In this document: positions 5,365 to 6,841 of the stretch, one piece after another | Layout: the number at the start of each line of letters is the position of its first letter | Position numbering within the stretch: the stretch's first letter is position 1 | Assembly (NCBI GenBank): GCA_023260935.1 | Contig: JALQTL010000471.1 | Span: forward strand, 1 to 6,841 | Reading direction: 5' to 3' | DNA from: Paracoccaceae bacterium | Lineage (GTDB): Bacteria; Pseudomonadota; Alphaproteobacteria; Rhodobacterales; Rhodobacteraceae | DNA: 6,841 nt | Program-made: the position numbers and the translations under genes | The notes under the pieces: generated by a model | Told to the model about the DNA's origin: nothing | What the model saw: only the letters and a program-made list of their open reading frames with translations | The model's database searches: none

Positions 5365-6841
5365 TGCCCCGCCTCGCCATCATGATCGACCGTAAAGAAG
5401 AAATCCGCTGGCAGATCGTCACGAAAGACGATGTCATCGGGAATGACCTGTGGCCCCACGTTGAACACGGCCGACCCGAAGTGATGCTGCATCCGGCACA
5501 GGCGGCGCATCCGGGGGCCGGTCAGCGCGGCGTGGAAGGCGCGGTAGTTTTCGGTTTCCAGCAGTTCCGAAATCTTGGCCCGGTGGCAGGCGACCGAATG
5601 GTCATGGGCCGCGCGGATGTCCGGGTCGGCCATCAACCGGGCAAGTTCTGCCGTGACGGCCGGGATCATCCGCTGGATCGAGGTGTCGTGCTGCGCGTTG
5701 TGGTTCATGCGGAACCAGTAGTTCAGCCCCTGATCGCGATCCACATGATTGACCCGGCCCCTGTCGCGCTTGACCAGAAAGCTTTCGGCCGACCGACAGG
5801 CGTAATGGTTCAGCTGCACCCAGTCATAGCCATAGGTTTCCAGCGTGGACCGCCAGCCGTTGCGGAACATCTCGCGCGGCATCGGCTTGCCCGATCCGTT
5901 CAGCCATTTCACCTGATCCCAAAGATCGGGTTTAAGCCCCTTGGGGCGGTGGACGCCCATTTTCTTGTAGATGTCGATATTGCGAAACAGGGTCTTGAAG
6001 CCCCATGCCTGATGCGGCTTTCGGATCACCTCGGGCGCGCAATTGGCCATCTGGGCGATGATCGGGCGGTCTTCATAGGAATCCACATCCGAATTGCCGA
6101 AAAGCCGCCATGTCAGGCTGATCATGTTGGCGTCACCCATCGCGGCGTAAAGTGCCGCAAGCGTGCCGTCGCCGATCTTTATGTTGATGAATTCATCCAC
6201 ATCCATGCAGATGCCCCAGCCGCTGTCGCGGATCACGGGCTCATCTTCGGCCGCTTGCAGGGCCGCGTGCTGGGGCTTCAATTCTCCGCCCGGCACCCAA
6301 GGGTTCGCGCGGTGCTGGCATAGCCCCTTGTCCTGCAACATTTGCAGCATCGTATCGGTGCCATCAGTGCAGTCGTTGGTGTAGATCAGGAAATCATCCA
6401 CGCCGATGGCGCGGTGATAGGCGATCCATTCCATGATGAAGGGGCCTTCGTTCTTCATCGTGGTGACGATGGCGGTGCGGCCTGCGTCAACCGCGCGTTT
6501 GGGTGCGGCTTTGGCTTTCGAGACCGGAGGGCGGATCGGTTTGTGGCCCCAGATCTCGCGCGCGGTTTCCAGAAGCGCCGCATCTTCCACCAGCGAGGTT
6601 TTCGGCGCGAGTTCAGAGGCATTGCGCCCCGGCACCCGCAGCGCCATCGCGCGCCAGAACGGGTGGATGGCGCTCAGATCGGGGCGCGCGTAAGCCACGC
6701 GCACCATGCTGACGTAGAGCCTGGAGAAGGCCCGGTGCCCGGCCAGGGCGGTGGACAAGGCCGCCCCGCCACGCACCTCGTCGCGGATGGCGACGAGCAT
6801 CGCCCGCAGCGCCGGCTCGTCGGCCAGGCCGATGAGCACCT
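5361..6841 (-). CDS. Glycosyltransferase family 2-like protein (Glyco_tranf_2_4 type), 5' end missing, with GspF-like N-terminal segment
   Basis: The frame is open to the window edge; a GTG at 6839 is only the first possible start, giving 492 residues. The catalytic domain runs from about residue 122 to 440: IVTTMKNEGPFIMEWIAYHR (124-143), FLIYTNDCTDGTDTML (150-165), MDVDEFINI (212-220), TWRLFGN (243-249), VHRPKG (296-301), NHYACRSAESFLVKRDRG (344-361) and HDTSI (384-388). The tail to residue 492 is acidic, ending DHDGEAGH. It is probably a sugar transferase for surface glycans, substrate unknown. Residues about 48-120, including HPFWRAMALRVPGRNASELA, are a native-looking upstream region that the 325-residue paralogue lacks. 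Residues 1-47 look like a type II secretion GspF fragment and use different codons, so the true N-terminus is uncertain. Its TGA at 5363-5361 overlaps the TTG start of the degraded gene. Confidence 0.88.
   Translation of the reverse strand, partial: VLIGLADEPALRAMLVAIRDEVRGGAALSTALAGHRAFSRLYVSMVRVAYARPDLSAIHPFWRAMALRVPGRNASELAPKTSLVEDAALLETAREIWGHKPIRPPVSKAKAAPKRAVDAGRTAIVTTMKNEGPFIMEWIAYHRAIGVDDFLIYTNDCTDGTDTMLQMLQDKGLCQHRANPWVPGGELKPQHAALQAAEDEPVIRDSGWGICMDVDEFINIKIGDGTLAALYAAMGDANMISLTWRLFGNSDVDSYEDRPIIAQMANCAPEVIRKPHQAWGFKTLFRNIDIYKKMGVHRPKGLKPDLWDQVKWLNGSGKPMPREMFRNGWRSTLETYGYDWVQLNHYACRSAESFLVKRDRGRVNHVDRDQGLNYWFRMNHNAQHDTSIQRMIPAVTAELARLMADPDIRAAHDHSVACHRAKISELLETENYRAFHAALTGPRMRRLCRMQHHFGSAVFNVGPQVIPDDIVFRDDLPADFFFTVDHDGEAGH
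6444..6466. repeat. 23-nt exact direct repeat, copy 2 (in the large glycosyltransferase)
   Basis: This is identical to 5323-5345, coding for the same TTMKNEG motif at residues 126-132 of the large glycosyltransferase. The two copies are about 1.1 kb apart in the same orientation. Confidence 0.8.
6699..6841 (-). other. GspF (type II secretion inner-membrane protein)-like fragment at the window edge, in frame with the glycosyltransferase
   Basis: The segment reads LADEPALRAMLVAIRDEVRG, then GAALSTALAGHRAFSRLYVS and MVR. This matches the pattern of the T2SSF domain: helices with an EVRxG turn, LSxAL, then FxxLYVxMVR, which in the family continues AGEASG. Here the continuation is instead VAYARPDLSAI. 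All four Asp/Glu codons in the segment are GAC or GAG, while the next six downstream are mostly GAT or GAA (five of six). The sample is small but suggests a different origin. The break is near 6699. It may be a real fusion, a deletion scar or an assembly chimera. Identification is from remembered family pattern, not a search. Confidence 0.55.

Noticed and set aside
5364..6323. Plus-strand 319-codon open frame
   Set aside because: It is antisense to the large glycosyltransferase, whose family motifs are unmistakable on the minus strand.

Overview
The window looks like chromosomal DNA from an alphaproteobacterium of the order Rhodobacterales (Rhodobacter/Paracoccus-like). The reasons are high GC, the partner genes pyrC-pyrE-dnaB, a DnaB N-terminus of the type I recall from that group, and an intergenic repeat (GCCTCCGGCGGGAGTATTT) that I remember as common there. 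I see no RNA gene, CRISPR array, insertion sequence or phage gene. Both ends cut through genes, so this may be a complete short contig.

Every supported gene is on the minus strand, so transcription runs from high to low coordinates. In that order: a family-2-type glycosyltransferase whose 5' end is lost off the edge (6841-5361); a wrecked glycosyltransferase gene of which only N- and C-terminal pieces remain (5364-5003); an intact glycosyltransferase (5006-4029); a conserved protein with a degenerate alpha/beta-hydrolase-like elbow (3905-2946); pyrC (2852-1809); pyrE (1700-1020); and the first half of dnaB (784-1).

The three glycosyltransferase genes form one tightly coupled block. The first stop overlaps the second start (TTGA) and the second stop overlaps the third start (ATGA). 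The middle gene has lost most of its catalytic core, yet both junctions and the Shine-Dalgarno of the third gene are preserved. pyrC and pyrE encode steps three and five of de novo pyrimidine synthesis. They are separated by an 86-nt imperfect palindrome that begins directly after the pyrC stop. dnaB is set apart from pyrE by 235 nt holding several hairpins and a DnaA-box-like 9-mer.

Two observations stand out. The first about 47 codons at the right edge read as a type II secretion GspF fragment joined in frame to the glycosyltransferase; this is either a real fusion or an assembly chimera at a contig end. The middle glycosyltransferase appears to carry two internal deletions, the second one frameshifting. 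I found no convincing new multigene defence or mobile system.
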